Positions 50,824-59,576 of a DNA stretch of 64,000 nt are shown here, in pieces. The number at the start of each line of letters is the position of its first letter. Position 1 is the stretch's first letter. The stretch comes from Agrobacterium tumefaciens. Lineage in GTDB: Bacteria > Pseudomonadota > Alphaproteobacteria > Rhizobiales > Rhizobiaceae. Made by a program: the position numbers and the translations under genes. A model generated the notes under the pieces. The model saw only the letters and a program-made list of their open reading frames with translations, searched no databases and was not told where the DNA came from. The stretch is taken from positions 248,001-312,000 of the forward strand of contig NZ_CP115842.1 in NCBI RefSeq assembly GCF_013318015.2, given 5' to 3'.

Positions 50824-52056
50824 TCAGGCCCGGGACAAATCCCGCAGGGTGCGTGGCAGGCTGTTCATGCACTCTGCCCCTGCTGTGGTAACGAGAAACT
50901 GGTCCTCGATCATCAGCGCGCCTAGACCTTCGCCGTAAAACGGCGCTTCAAGTGCCACGACCATGCCCGGAAGAATGACCTCCTCATTGTCATGGGAAAA
51001 AAACGGCCATTCCTCGATGCCCACGCCGCCGCCGACGGAATGGCCGAAATGACCGCGATAATATTCGCTGAATCCGTCTTTGCGCATCGAAGCAAGCATG
51101 GCGGCGTGCACCGCACCGAATGTATTGCCGGGACGAATCGCTTCCAGCCCGCTGGCAAAAGCTGCCTCCAGCGCTTTGAAAATATTGGCCGCGAGCGGAG
51201 AGACCGCACCCCATGAAAACGTCCGCGCGCCATCCGACGAATAACCATCGACCAGCGTGCCAACATCGGCCTTGATCAGGGCACCGGGCGCGACGACCGC
51301 CGTCATATCCGACAGGGCCGGACCGACCGATATATAGTCCCAATGGCCGCTAAGCGAAAAACCCGACTTCAGGGCATGCGACTGAGCGCCGGCTTTCCAC
51401 GCGTTGGAAAGCTGGCTGAGCGCCAAGCCCGGCCGCACGGCCGCCGCCATCTCGACCAGCCCGGCCTCAGCGGCCGCTGCGGCCCGCCTGAGAAGTTCAA
51501 TCTCGCGCACGGATTTCACCGCACGCAGACGTTTCAGCACCGTCGAGCCATCAACCCAGGTCACAGCGGGCGTCACCTCACGAAGAGCCGAAAAATCGGC
51601 GGCCGGCATGAATTCGAGATCGGCACCGATACGCGCCGCAGACAGCCCGCGTTCCTGCAGAAGGTCGGCCAGCAAAACAAAGCAGGCGGCGCGATCGAAT
51701 GTCTCCGGCCTCTGTCCGCCGGAATTGTTTCGGCGATAGGCACCGTCTACCTGCGAGACGTTTTCGACACCCGACATATCGACCATATCGATCCAGATGC
51801 GATGCCGGCGCAGATCGACATCAGGCGCGGCCTTCTCGACAAGAGGTGCGGCGTGATCGCTGACGACGGCGGCAAGCCCGGACGCAGCATCGGCTGGGAC
51901 AAGCGCAATCGCCGACCCCGCCCTGCCCCACATCGTCGCAACACCGGCATTTGCTCCAACCGCATAACGGAAGGCTTCGGGCTGGAAAAGCACCAGCGCA
52001 TCCATGCCCGCCTCACCCATCAACTGCTGCGCACGGCCTCGATCGATATCGCCCAT
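50824..52056 (-). CDS. M24-family metallopeptidase-like protein
   Basis: Creatinase/aminopeptidase P fold protein, 410 residues. The C-terminal pita-bread domain has the five usual metal ligands: two Asp in IKADVGTLVDGYSSDGART, His in GHFGHSVGG, Glu in VALEAPFY and Glu in LMIEDQF. The N-terminal half is the creatinase-type domain. Such proteins are Xaa-Pro peptidases, creatinases or other hydrolases and lyases; the substrate cannot be told. No signal peptide. ATG 52056 has GAGG 5 bases before it; a GTG eight codons upstream is less likely. Its link to the uronate genes is only positional. Confidence 0.87.
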   Translation of the reverse strand: MGDIDRGRAQQLMGEAGMDALVLFQPEAFRYAVGANAGVATMWGRAGSAIALVPADAASGLAAVVSDHAAPLVEKAAPDVDLRRHRIWIDMVDMSGVENVSQVDGAYRRNNSGGQRPETFDRAACFVLLADLLQERGLSAARIGADLEFMPAADFSALREVTPAVTWVDGSTVLKRLRAVKSVREIELLRRAAAAAEAGLVEMAAAVRPGLALSQLSNAWKAGAQSHALKSGFSLSGHWDYISVGPALSDMTAVVAPGALIKADVGTLVDGYSSDGARTFSWGAVSPLAANIFKALEAAFASGLEAIRPGNTFGAVHAAMLASMRKDGFSEYYRGHFGHSVGGGVGIEEWPFFSHDNEEVILPGMVVALEAPFYGEGLGALMIEDQFLVTTAGAECMNSLPRTLRDLSRA

Positions 52057-52231
52057 AAGAACCTCGGTAGATTGTTTCACCCGCCGTGTTTTCAGGCGGG
52101 CGCAATAATATCAAGATCCCGATTTATCAGCGGCTGCTGAGAGAAAGAAGCAGGAAAACAAGATAAGGTAGGAGGTTGGGGATAGTCCTCCTATAAAACA
52201 GTGCTTTAGCACCACCACAGCATCCGCATTC

Positions 52232-52343
52232 CGTCACCCTGACGAGGTCGGGGGTCCAGCACGGTCAATTCCTTCATTGCAAAAGGCTCCGGCCACGGCG
52301 CTGACACACCGTGGCTGGATGCCGGGTCAAGCCCGGCATGACG
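52232..52343. repeat. Imperfect terminal-inverted-repeat element, about 112 bases
   Basis: The left end (from CGTCACCCTGACG, through GGTCCAGCACGG) and the reverse of the right end (CGTCATGCCGGG..., through CATCCAGCCACGG) are similar over about 35 bases. The right arm includes the palindrome CCGGGTCAAGCCCGG. It looks like a dispersed rhizobial intergenic repeat or small non-autonomous element. It fills part of the 352-base gap 52057-52408, where I see no gene. Confidence 0.6.
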
Positions 52344-52408
52344 CAGGAGAGGTAGCCGACTTTATCATCCATCCGGAGACCGCGGAAAACCCGCCGCCTC
52401 GTGTCGCG

Positions 52409-54412
52409 TCACGCCTCCAGCCACTTAACCTGCTCGGCCGTCAGCTTGATATCCAGCGAAGAAAGGCTGTCCTCCAGTTCGGCAATGGTGCGCGGCCCGA
52501 TCAGCGGAATGACCGGGAAAGGCTGGGCGATGACATAAGCGAGCGCGATGTGGATCGGATGGCGGCCGAGTTTCCGGGCAAGCTCGATCGCCCGGTCGCG
52601 GCGGTCGAAGTTGCGGTCGGAATACCAGACGCGGACGATTTCCTCGTCATCTCGCTTGTCCCGCCCCGCCCGGTCGGTGAAGAAGCCACGCCCCTGGCTC
52701 GACCAGGCGAAATTCGGGATCTGGCGGGATTGGAGCCATGCCTTCCACTCATCATCCGATGCCGCCACACACCCCGCCCAGATGGGATCGAGCATCTCGG
52801 CAAGCGAGAAATTGTTGGAAAGTGCGCCCGGAGCCTGTTTGCCGTTCTCTTGCGCATAGGCGGTGGCCTCGTCCATACGCTCGCGCGTCCAGTTCGATCC
52901 CCCGAAAATGCCCCGAATGCGACCACGCCGGACTTCGGCATCCATCGCATCGACAAATTCGCCGACCGGCACGTCGGGATTGTCACGATGCATGAAATAG
53001 ACATCGACATAATCCGTCTTCAGACGCTCCAGCGACTGGTTGAGCTGCTTGGCGATCATGTCCGGATAGCAGAGGGGCGAATGCGCGCCTTTGCCGATCA
53101 GCACGATTTCTTCGCGCGGCACGTTGCGGCTGGTGTGCCAGTCACCGAATATGGCTTCCGTCTTGCCGCCGCCATAGACATAAGCCGTATCGAACAGATT
53201 GCCGCCCGCCTCATAAAAGGCATCGAGCGTCAGGGACGCGGAGGCGAAATTGGGGAAGAACTCGAAACCGAGCGCAACCACCGAAGCGGGTTTGGTGAGG
53301 CCGGGTATGTGCCGCTTCGGAACCGCATTGCCTGCCACGACCTTGCCACCGGCAATATTCGTGATGCGAGAGGTTGCTTTTTCGACGCTGTATTCCAGGC
53401 CAACGGCGGCACGCCACTGGTCCATGACACGTAGATTGCCGAGACTGTCGGCCCAGCCCATGCCGGGCGCGCCGAATTCCTGCTTGCCCTGCCTTATCGC
53501 CTCACCTGCCGCATCGACTTCGAAGGAATAGAGCCAACGGTCTTCCGGCAATTCGATGGTTTCGACATTGTCGCCCCTGAAAATATCGATCCGGCCGGTG
53601 CCACCCTTGTGGCCGGCGGCGAACCAGAAATCCTTGACTTCGATACGGCCTTCCGAACCGATGATGCGCAGCACATTGTCCTGGCCTGCCATGATCGAGC
53701 AGGAGACTTCGGCAACGATACCGTTCGAAAATTTCAGAACGGCCGAAGCCCATTCATCGACGCCCGACTGGCCGAGATGGGCCGCACCTACAATCTTTTC
53801 GGGTTCAGCAAAGGGTTTTCCATCGACTGCACCGGCAATCAGCCGCACCATGGATACGGGATAACCGCCGACATCGAGAATGCCGCCGCCTGCCGTCTCA
53901 TTGGAAAACAGACGATGATCGGCACGGAAAGACCCCATGTTGAAACCGAAACTGGAGCGGATGATGCGGATATCGCCAACGGCGCGGTTCCTGATCAACT
54001 CCACCAGTTTTGCCGTCTGCGGATGCAGGCGGTACATATAGGCCTCGCCCGCAAAGACATCAGCTTTTTTCGCTTCGTGGAAAATGGCGTCGGCGTCATA
54101 GGCGGAAAGCGCGATGGGCTTTTCCACCAGCACGTTTTTGCCCGCACGGATCGCCTTGATCGCCCATTCCGCATGGCCGGTATGGGGCGTGGCGATATAG
54201 ACGGCGTCAATATGGGGATCGGAAAGCAGCGTATCGTAACCATGGATGATGCGCGCGCCGGGAAAGGCGTCAGCAAGGCCGGGCTTGTCCGGATTGCGGG
54301 TGGCGATAGCCTCGAGCTTACCCGTGCGGGAATGGGCAATGCCGTCCGCAAAGGTCTTGGCGATGGTGCCCGGGCCGATAATGCCCCAGCGGATCGGTTG
54401 GTCGGTCGTCAT
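52409..54412 (-). CDS. Fused Gfo/Idh/MocA oxidoreductase and aldo/keto reductase
   Basis: Two-domain oxidoreductase of 667 residues. Residues 1 to about 340 are a Gfo/Idh/MocA dehydrogenase: Rossmann GIIGPGTIAKTF, EKP motif VEKPIALSAYD and GGGILDVGGYPVSMVR. Residues about 365-667 are an aldo/keto reductase with a complete tetrad: Asp and Tyr in FDTAYVYGGG, Lys in LIGKGAH and His in VYFMHRDNPD. Both halves look intact, so the protein could pass a keto-sugar from an oxidising to a reducing site. It is the last gene of the ABC operon to its right, 37 bases after the ATPase. The substrate is unknown. Confidence 0.9.
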   Translation of the reverse strand: MTTDQPIRWGIIGPGTIAKTFADGIAHSRTGKLEAIATRNPDKPGLADAFPGARIIHGYDTLLSDPHIDAVYIATPHTGHAEWAIKAIRAGKNVLVEKPIALSAYDADAIFHEAKKADVFAGEAYMYRLHPQTAKLVELIRNRAVGDIRIIRSSFGFNMGSFRADHRLFSNETAGGGILDVGGYPVSMVRLIAGAVDGKPFAEPEKIVGAAHLGQSGVDEWASAVLKFSNGIVAEVSCSIMAGQDNVLRIIGSEGRIEVKDFWFAAGHKGGTGRIDIFRGDNVETIELPEDRWLYSFEVDAAGEAIRQGKQEFGAPGMGWADSLGNLRVMDQWRAAVGLEYSVEKATSRITNIAGGKVVAGNAVPKRHIPGLTKPASVVALGFEFFPNFASASLTLDAFYEAGGNLFDTAYVYGGGKTEAIFGDWHTSRNVPREEIVLIGKGAHSPLCYPDMIAKQLNQSLERLKTDYVDVYFMHRDNPDVPVGEFVDAMDAEVRRGRIRGIFGGSNWTRERMDEATAYAQENGKQAPGALSNNFSLAEMLDPIWAGCVAASDDEWKAWLQSRQIPNFAWSSQGRGFFTDRAGRDKRDDEEIVRVWYSDRNFDRRDRAIELARKLGRHPIHIALAYVIAQPFPVIPLIGPRTIAELEDSLSSLDIKLTAEQVKWLEA

Positions 54413-54449
54413 GAAATCCTCGTCTTGACTTGCGTGCTTGGGAAAGGGT

Positions 54450-55535
54450 TCAGCGCAGGCGATTGCCCTGACTGTCGAAAAGAAATGCCTTGCGGGCGGA
54501 AAGACCGACCGTCAGCCGGTCACGATTGGCGACGTCTCGCGATTCCGACCGCTCGATGACGAGTTGCTCACCGCCTTCCGTACGGGCATAGACATAGCTG
54601 GTATTGCCGAGGTGCTCGGCGACATCGACGTGGACGGTGAGATCGGCATCGCCCTGCCCGACATCAGCAAAATGTTCGGGCCGGATACCGAGCGAGACCT
54701 TGCTTCCCTCATCGAGCCGGTCCTTGATCGGCAGGGTCAGCCGCACGGCAGGATCGCTGTCGAGCGACAGCGTAACGCTTTGTCCGCCTGTACCGATGAC
54801 GGTCGCCTCCAGAAAATTCATCTTCGGCGAACCGACGAAACCGGCAACGAAACGGTTGGCGGGGTCGTCATAAAGATCGAGCGGGGCACCAACCTGTTCG
54901 ATATTGCCCGCCCTCAAAACCACGATCTTGTCGGCCAGCGTCATCGCCTCGGTCTGGTCGTGGGTGACATAGATCATCGTGGTACCAAGCTGCTTGTGCA
55001 GCCGCGAGATTTCCACCCGCATCTGCACCCGAAGTTCCGCATCGAGGTTCGACAAGGGCTCGTCGAACAGAAAGACCTGCGGTTCGCGCACGATGGCGCG
55101 ACCGATGGCGACACGCTGCCGCTGCCCGCCGGAAAGCTGCTTTGGCCGGCGTTCCATCAACTCGTTGATCTGCAGGATTTCGGCGGCGCGGCTGACACGC
55201 TTTTCCGTGTCGGCCCTGGGATTACCGTTCATCCTGAGGCCAAAGGACAGGTTTTCGGCAACCGTCATGTGCGGATAAAGCGCATAGGATTGAAACACCA
55301 TGGCGATGCCTCGATCGGCCGGATCGGCATCGTTGACCGTTCTGCCGCCGATACTGATATCGCCGTCCGATATATCCTCCAGCCCCGCGATCATACGCAG
55401 AAGCGTTGATTTGCCACAGCCGGACGGGCCGACGAAGACCACGAACTCGCCATCGGCAATATCGAGATTTGCACCATGGATGACTTTCAGCGCACCGTAG
55501 CGCTTTACGACATTCTTGAGCGAAAGTTCCGCCAT
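54450..55535 (-). CDS. Sugar ABC transporter ATP-binding protein (UgpC/MalK type)
   Basis: ATPase of the fourth ABC system, 361 residues. Walker A GPSGCGKST, signature LSGGQRQRV, Walker B FLFDEPLSNLDAE, switch VTHDQTEAMTLADK and a C-terminal regulatory domain with LGIRPEHFA. The ATG at 55535 precedes the family start MAELSLKNVVKRYG; the open frame upstream is inside the permease gene and not coding. It lies 13 bases after the permease stop. Confidence 0.93.
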   Translation of the reverse strand: MAELSLKNVVKRYGALKVIHGANLDIADGEFVVFVGPSGCGKSTLLRMIAGLEDISDGDISIGGRTVNDADPADRGIAMVFQSYALYPHMTVAENLSFGLRMNGNPRADTEKRVSRAAEILQINELMERRPKQLSGGQRQRVAIGRAIVREPQVFLFDEPLSNLDAELRVQMRVEISRLHKQLGTTMIYVTHDQTEAMTLADKIVVLRAGNIEQVGAPLDLYDDPANRFVAGFVGSPKMNFLEATVIGTGGQSVTLSLDSDPAVRLTLPIKDRLDEGSKVSLGIRPEHFADVGQGDADLTVHVDVAEHLGNTSYVYARTEGGEQLVIERSESRDVANRDRLTVGLSARKAFLFDSQGNRLR

Positions 55536-55548
55536 GCGGTCTCTCCCC

Positions 55549-56385
55549 TTACTTGACTGCCCCGGCGGAAATGCCGGCGATGAAGTGGCGCTGCAAAGCC
55601 ACGAAAACGATGAGAATGGGTGCGGTGAGCAGAACTGCACCGGCCATGATGCCACCCCATGACACTTTGGTGAGCCCGATGAGGGTGCCAAGTGCCACGG
55701 GTGCGGTCATCATTTCCGGACGGGAGTTGATCAGCAGCGGCCAGAGATAATTATTCCACGAAGCGAGGAAGAGGATGATCGACAGCGCCGCCATGGTGGG
55801 GCGCGCCAATGGCAGGGCAATGCGCAGGAATATCTGCCATTCCTTGACGCCCTCGACCCTTGCCGCATCGAAAAGCTCCGTTGGCATCATGGAAAAGGAT
55901 TGCCGCATGAACAGCACGCCGAGCGAGTTGAACAGTGGCGGCACGATGAGTGCCACCCAGGTGTTGGCGAGCTTGAATTCGCGCGCCACCATGATGAATT
56001 GGGGAATGACGACAACTGCAAAAGGCAAGGTGATGGTGCCGAGAATGATGGCGATCACCACCGAGCGTCCGGCAAAACGATAGCGCGCCAGCGCCCAGCC
56101 CGCCATGGAGGTCAGAAACACCGAGAGAGCCGTATAGATGACCGCAACGGTGATCGATATGAACATCGCCCGCAGGAAGTTGGTATCCGCCTGAAGGTTT
56201 TTGAAGTTCTCGATGAAATTGGTGGACGGGACGAGCACGATGTCGGGGCTGAAAATGCCAAAATCAGGCATTGTCGAGAACACGAACATCATCCACAGCG
56301 GAAATAGCCAGATGAGGGCAAGCGGCGTCAGCGTCGCATGCAGCGCGATCTTCTGCCAGAGAAGCGATCTGGATTTCGATCTCAT
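55549..56385 (-). CDS. Sugar ABC transporter permease (MalG type)
   Basis: Inner-membrane permease, 278 residues with six membrane segments. The EAA loop is slightly divergent (FDAARVEGVKEWQIFLRIA then LPLARP) but keeps Ala, Ala and Gly. The end FIAGISAGAVK is typical. The start overlaps the partner permease stop by 4 bases. Confidence 0.92.
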   Translation of the reverse strand: MRSKSRSLLWQKIALHATLTPLALIWLFPLWMMFVFSTMPDFGIFSPDIVLVPSTNFIENFKNLQADTNFLRAMFISITVAVIYTALSVFLTSMAGWALARYRFAGRSVVIAIILGTITLPFAVVVIPQFIMVAREFKLANTWVALIVPPLFNSLGVLFMRQSFSMMPTELFDAARVEGVKEWQIFLRIALPLARPTMAALSIILFLASWNNYLWPLLINSRPEMMTAPVALGTLIGLTKVSWGGIMAGAVLLTAPILIVFVALQRHFIAGISAGAVK

Positions 56386-57242
56386 TTCGGCTCCCTCCCG
56401 ACCCAGAGATTAAGAAGCGAAATGGCGATGGCGAGCGCCGCCATGGTGTACGCGATGGCCGAGGCGTAGCCGAAATTGAGCGAAGTGAAGCCCTGCCGGT
56501 AAAGGAACAACCCCAGCGTTTCCGTACCGCCGCCCGGCCCACCCCTGTTGGTGATGAGGAAAGGCTCGGCAAAAAGCTGCATGGTGCCGATGACGGACAG
56601 GACCACGCAGAAAAGGATGATGGGTTTCAACAGCGGCAGTGTGATGTGGAAGAACTGCTGCCGCTTGTTCACCTTGTCCAGTGTCGCCGCCTCATAGACA
56701 TCGCTGGGGATGGATTGCAGGCCGGCCAGAATGATGATGGCGTTATACCCCGCCCAGCGCCATGTGACGGCGATGATGACCAGCGCCATGGCCGCATTGG
56801 CATTGTCGAACCACGAGATGGGCGAAAGGCCAACGGAAGTGATGAGCTTGTTGATGATGCCGAAATCGGCACTGAACATCAGCCGGAAAACTGCCGCATA
56901 AGCGACTTCTCCGACGACGACGGGTGCGAAGAAGGCAAAACGGTAAAGCGGGCGTACCTTCAACAGTGGCGAGTTCAGAAGTACCGCCATGACGGTCGCA
57001 AGCGCGATCATGACAGGCACCTGAATGACCAGAATGATCAGCGTATTGTAGAGCGCATTATAAAACGCCGGATCGGAGACCAGCCTCCCCCAGTTCATGG
57101 AGGGCGCAAACCGCCAGGGATTGATGCGGGTGTTCTGAAACGACAGCATGAACGAGCTGACGATCGGCCAGACCCAGAACGTCGCGAAAATCAGAAGATA
57201 GGGCGCAAGGAACGCATAAGCGATCCTGTTCCTTGACGGCAT
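56382..57242 (-). CDS. Sugar ABC transporter permease (MalF type), atypical EAA loop
   Basis: Inner-membrane permease, 286 residues, six membrane segments (first YAFLAPYLLIFATFWVWPIV). The coupling loop reads YEAATLDKVNKRQQFFHIT: the Gly normally present after Asp in EAA loops is Lys here, although LPLLKPI follows as usual. The two permeases overlap by 4 bases. A GGCCGG/CCGGCC pair lies in the 78-base gap to the binding protein upstream. Confidence 0.91.
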   Translation of the reverse strand: MPSRNRIAYAFLAPYLLIFATFWVWPIVSSFMLSFQNTRINPWRFAPSMNWGRLVSDPAFYNALYNTLIILVIQVPVMIALATVMAVLLNSPLLKVRPLYRFAFFAPVVVGEVAYAAVFRLMFSADFGIINKLITSVGLSPISWFDNANAAMALVIIAVTWRWAGYNAIIILAGLQSIPSDVYEAATLDKVNKRQQFFHITLPLLKPIILFCVVLSVIGTMQLFAEPFLITNRGGPGGGTETLGLFLYRQGFTSLNFGYASAIAYTMAALAIAISLLNLWVGREPK

Positions 57243-57320
57243 GACGACCTCCAGATGCGATGGTTGGAAAGCTTGGAGAGGCCGGTCCTGCTAAACCGCA
57301 AGGCCGGCCATCCGAGAGCT

Positions 57321-58592
57321 TCATTCCGCGACCGGCAGCCCCGTGGCCGTTTCGATCTGCTTTGCGGCATCGTCGAGAGCTGCTTTCGCATCGGGATAAC
57401 CACCCGCGAAATATTTGGTCTGCGTCGCCTTGTAGATCGCATCTGCATCCGACTGGAACGCGGTGCCACGGCTGGGCACGATTTTCGGCAGGGTCGCCAG
57501 AATATCGGTCCAGACCGCCTGCCCACCCCAATAGGGCTGCTTTTCCTTGACGAAAGGATCATCGATGGCGGAGAGAAGCGAGGGAACGAGGCCGAAGGAC
57601 TTCAGCATCGTCACCTGCCCCTCATTGGTGGTCAGCGCGTAGTCGATGTACTTCCAGGCGGCTTCCTTGTGCTTGGACGCCGAACTTATCGCCAGCGAAG
57701 AGCCACCGAGATTGGCTGCATGCGGACCGTCAGGCGTAAGGCTCGGCATCATATAGACACCCCACTTGCCCGAAAGACCGGGAGAGCCGGAGCGAACCGT
57801 GCCTTCATACCAGGCGCCATACATCTGGCTCGCGGCCTTGCCGGCAGTATTGGCCTGAATCTTCTCATCCCAGATCGCAGCCGTGATGATGCCGGCATCC
57901 TTCATCTGCTTGATCTTTTCAAGCGTCGCGACACAGGCAGGTTTGTTGATGGTGATGTTCTGGCCGTCGGTCGAAAAGTAACCGCATCCCTGCTCGTTGG
58001 CGATCATGCGGAACCACTCGCTGTCGCCGTTGAAGTCGGCCTGCGCCATCACGGTGCCGGGATTGGCGGCCATGACCTTCTTGCCAGCCGCGATGAAATC
58101 ATCCCAGCTTTTGATGGTGGCCGGATCGACAGCAGCCTTTTCGTAGAAATCGCGCCGGTAAAAAACGGCCACCGGACCCGAATCCCAAGGCACCGCATAA
58201 GCTACGCCATCGACCTCCAGTTCCGTGCGCTTAAAGTCAGGAAAAAGCGCCTGTTTTTCAGGCGTATAGCCAAGTGCAGTCAAATCCGTGAAACAATCCG
58301 GGAACCGGCTCCAGAACAGTTCCGCCTCGAAATTTTCGACCGTTACAATATCCGGGAGGCCGTCGCCACCCGCTGCGCAAGCCGCCAGCGTCTTGTCGAA
58401 AACTTGATCGTTTCCAAGGTCTTCAACAACAATCTTGATGTCAGGATTTTGCTTGTTGAACCCTTCGACAGTGGATTTAAGCGCCGATGCGGCGACATTC
58501 CAGCTCCAGATGGTTAAGGTCTCGGATTGCGCCATTACCGGCGCTGCAAGGAGCACCAGAGCCGTCGACGCGCCAAGAAATTTAAAGCACAT
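57321..58592 (-). CDS. Sugar ABC transporter binding protein
   Basis: Periplasmic family 1 binding protein, 423 residues. Sec signal MCFKFLGASTALVLLAAPVMA, mature start QSETLTIWSWNVAASAL. Two further Cys pairs occur (FPDCFTD; EQGCGYF and KPACVAT), which may form disulphides. The ATG at 58592 follows GGGAGG; the frame is open about 180 codons upstream through the divergent AraC gene and that part is not coding. First gene of the operon with permeases, ATPase and fused oxidoreductase. Sugar unknown. Confidence 0.92.
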   Translation of the reverse strand: MCFKFLGASTALVLLAAPVMAQSETLTIWSWNVAASALKSTVEGFNKQNPDIKIVVEDLGNDQVFDKTLAACAAGGDGLPDIVTVENFEAELFWSRFPDCFTDLTALGYTPEKQALFPDFKRTELEVDGVAYAVPWDSGPVAVFYRRDFYEKAAVDPATIKSWDDFIAAGKKVMAANPGTVMAQADFNGDSEWFRMIANEQGCGYFSTDGQNITINKPACVATLEKIKQMKDAGIITAAIWDEKIQANTAGKAASQMYGAWYEGTVRSGSPGLSGKWGVYMMPSLTPDGPHAANLGGSSLAISSASKHKEAAWKYIDYALTTNEGQVTMLKSFGLVPSLLSAIDDPFVKEKQPYWGGQAVWTDILATLPKIVPSRGTAFQSDADAIYKATQTKYFAGGYPDAKAALDDAAKQIETATGLPVAE

Positions 58593-58685
58593 TGAAAACC
58601 TCCCTTTTTTCAATTGCCGTTCTTTAGCGAACATGGGCACATTACCGGCGGCAGGAAATCTGTCTCGTACAAAGGGAACATCGAT

Positions 58686-59576
58686 TTGGCGGAAAGTAAG
58701 ATTGCGGAAAGAGCCTTCTACCAGCCGGGTGCAAGCAGCATCGAAGGCATGCCGACCACGCTCCAGCTTTTTTACAACCACCCGCCCATCATGCTCAGGC
58801 CGCACTGGCATGCGCAGGTGGAGGTGAACTATGTGATGTCGGGATCCGTACATTACCGGATGGGCGACCACGACCTTTCGCTCGATGCCGGCCAGATGTG
58901 CATTTTCTGGGGCGGCCAGCCGCACCAGATGGACCGTTCCTCCGATGATTCGATTTATGCGGGCGCGCATCTGCCGCTCGTCCATTTTTTCCGCATGCGG
59001 CTGCCGGCTGCGGTTTCCAGCCTGCTGATGGGCGGCGCAACGATGGTGAGTGCGCACACGGACCGGGCCGACGAGGAAAATTTCGGCCGCTGGTTCCGTT
59101 ACGTCACTTCGGGTGATCCGGCCAAGGCGCAGCACGCGGTGGAGGAATTGCTGCTGCGGGTGGAGCGCATGTTCCTCGAGCCCTATACCGTCATATCCTC
59201 CGCCGTCAGCGGCAAACGGGAAGAGAACGACGAGAGCATGGCGCCCTCAATCGGCGTGGTGCGCATGTGTGATTTCATTGCCGCCAATTTTCTAGACGAC
59301 ATCGACGCGACCGAAATTGCCCGCGCCGCCTCGCTTCATCCGAAATATGCGATGAACCTGTTTCGCAAATCCACCGGGATGACGCTGATCAAATATCTGA
59401 CCTTGCTCAGGCTTTCCCGCGCCCAGGCGATGCTGATGAACGGCAAGGACAATATTTTGCAGATTGCCATGGAAAGCGGCTTCGGCTCCGTCAGCGCCTT
59501 CAACAAGGCGTTTCGTCAGATCGCCGGCATGTCGCCTTCCGATTTCCGCCGCGATATGCGCGCGACGGCGGCTTAA
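58686..59576 (+). CDS. AraC-family regulator divergent from ABC operon
   Basis: Predicted regulator of the divergent ABC operon, about 296 residues. N-terminal cupin with HWHAQVEVNYVMSGSVHY and GGQPHQMDRSS. C-terminal AraC domain (about 190-290): DATEIARAASLHPKYAMNLFR and NILQIAMESGFGSVSAFNKAF, then GMSPSDFRRD. There is no ATG near the conserved start. TTG 58686 (GGGA 8 bases upstream) is preferred; TTG 58614 is an alternative that would add 24 residues. The stop overlaps the convergent AraC gene by 4 bases. Confidence 0.85.
   Translation: MAESKIAERAFYQPGASSIEGMPTTLQLFYNHPPIMLRPHWHAQVEVNYVMSGSVHYRMGDHDLSLDAGQMCIFWGGQPHQMDRSSDDSIYAGAHLPLVHFFRMRLPAAVSSLLMGGATMVSAHTDRADEENFGRWFRYVTSGDPAKAQHAVEELLLRVERMFLEPYTVISSAVSGKREENDESMAPSIGVVRMCDFIAANFLDDIDATEIARAASLHPKYAMNLFRKSTGMTLIKYLTLLRLSRAQAMLMNGKDNILQIAMESGFGSVSAFNKAFRQIAGMSPSDFRRDMRATAA

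Noticed and set aside
58593..59135. Long N-terminal extension of the binding protein at 57321
   Set aside because: It is antisense to the AraC gene. The internal start at 58592 has a ribosome site and begins a normal signal peptide.
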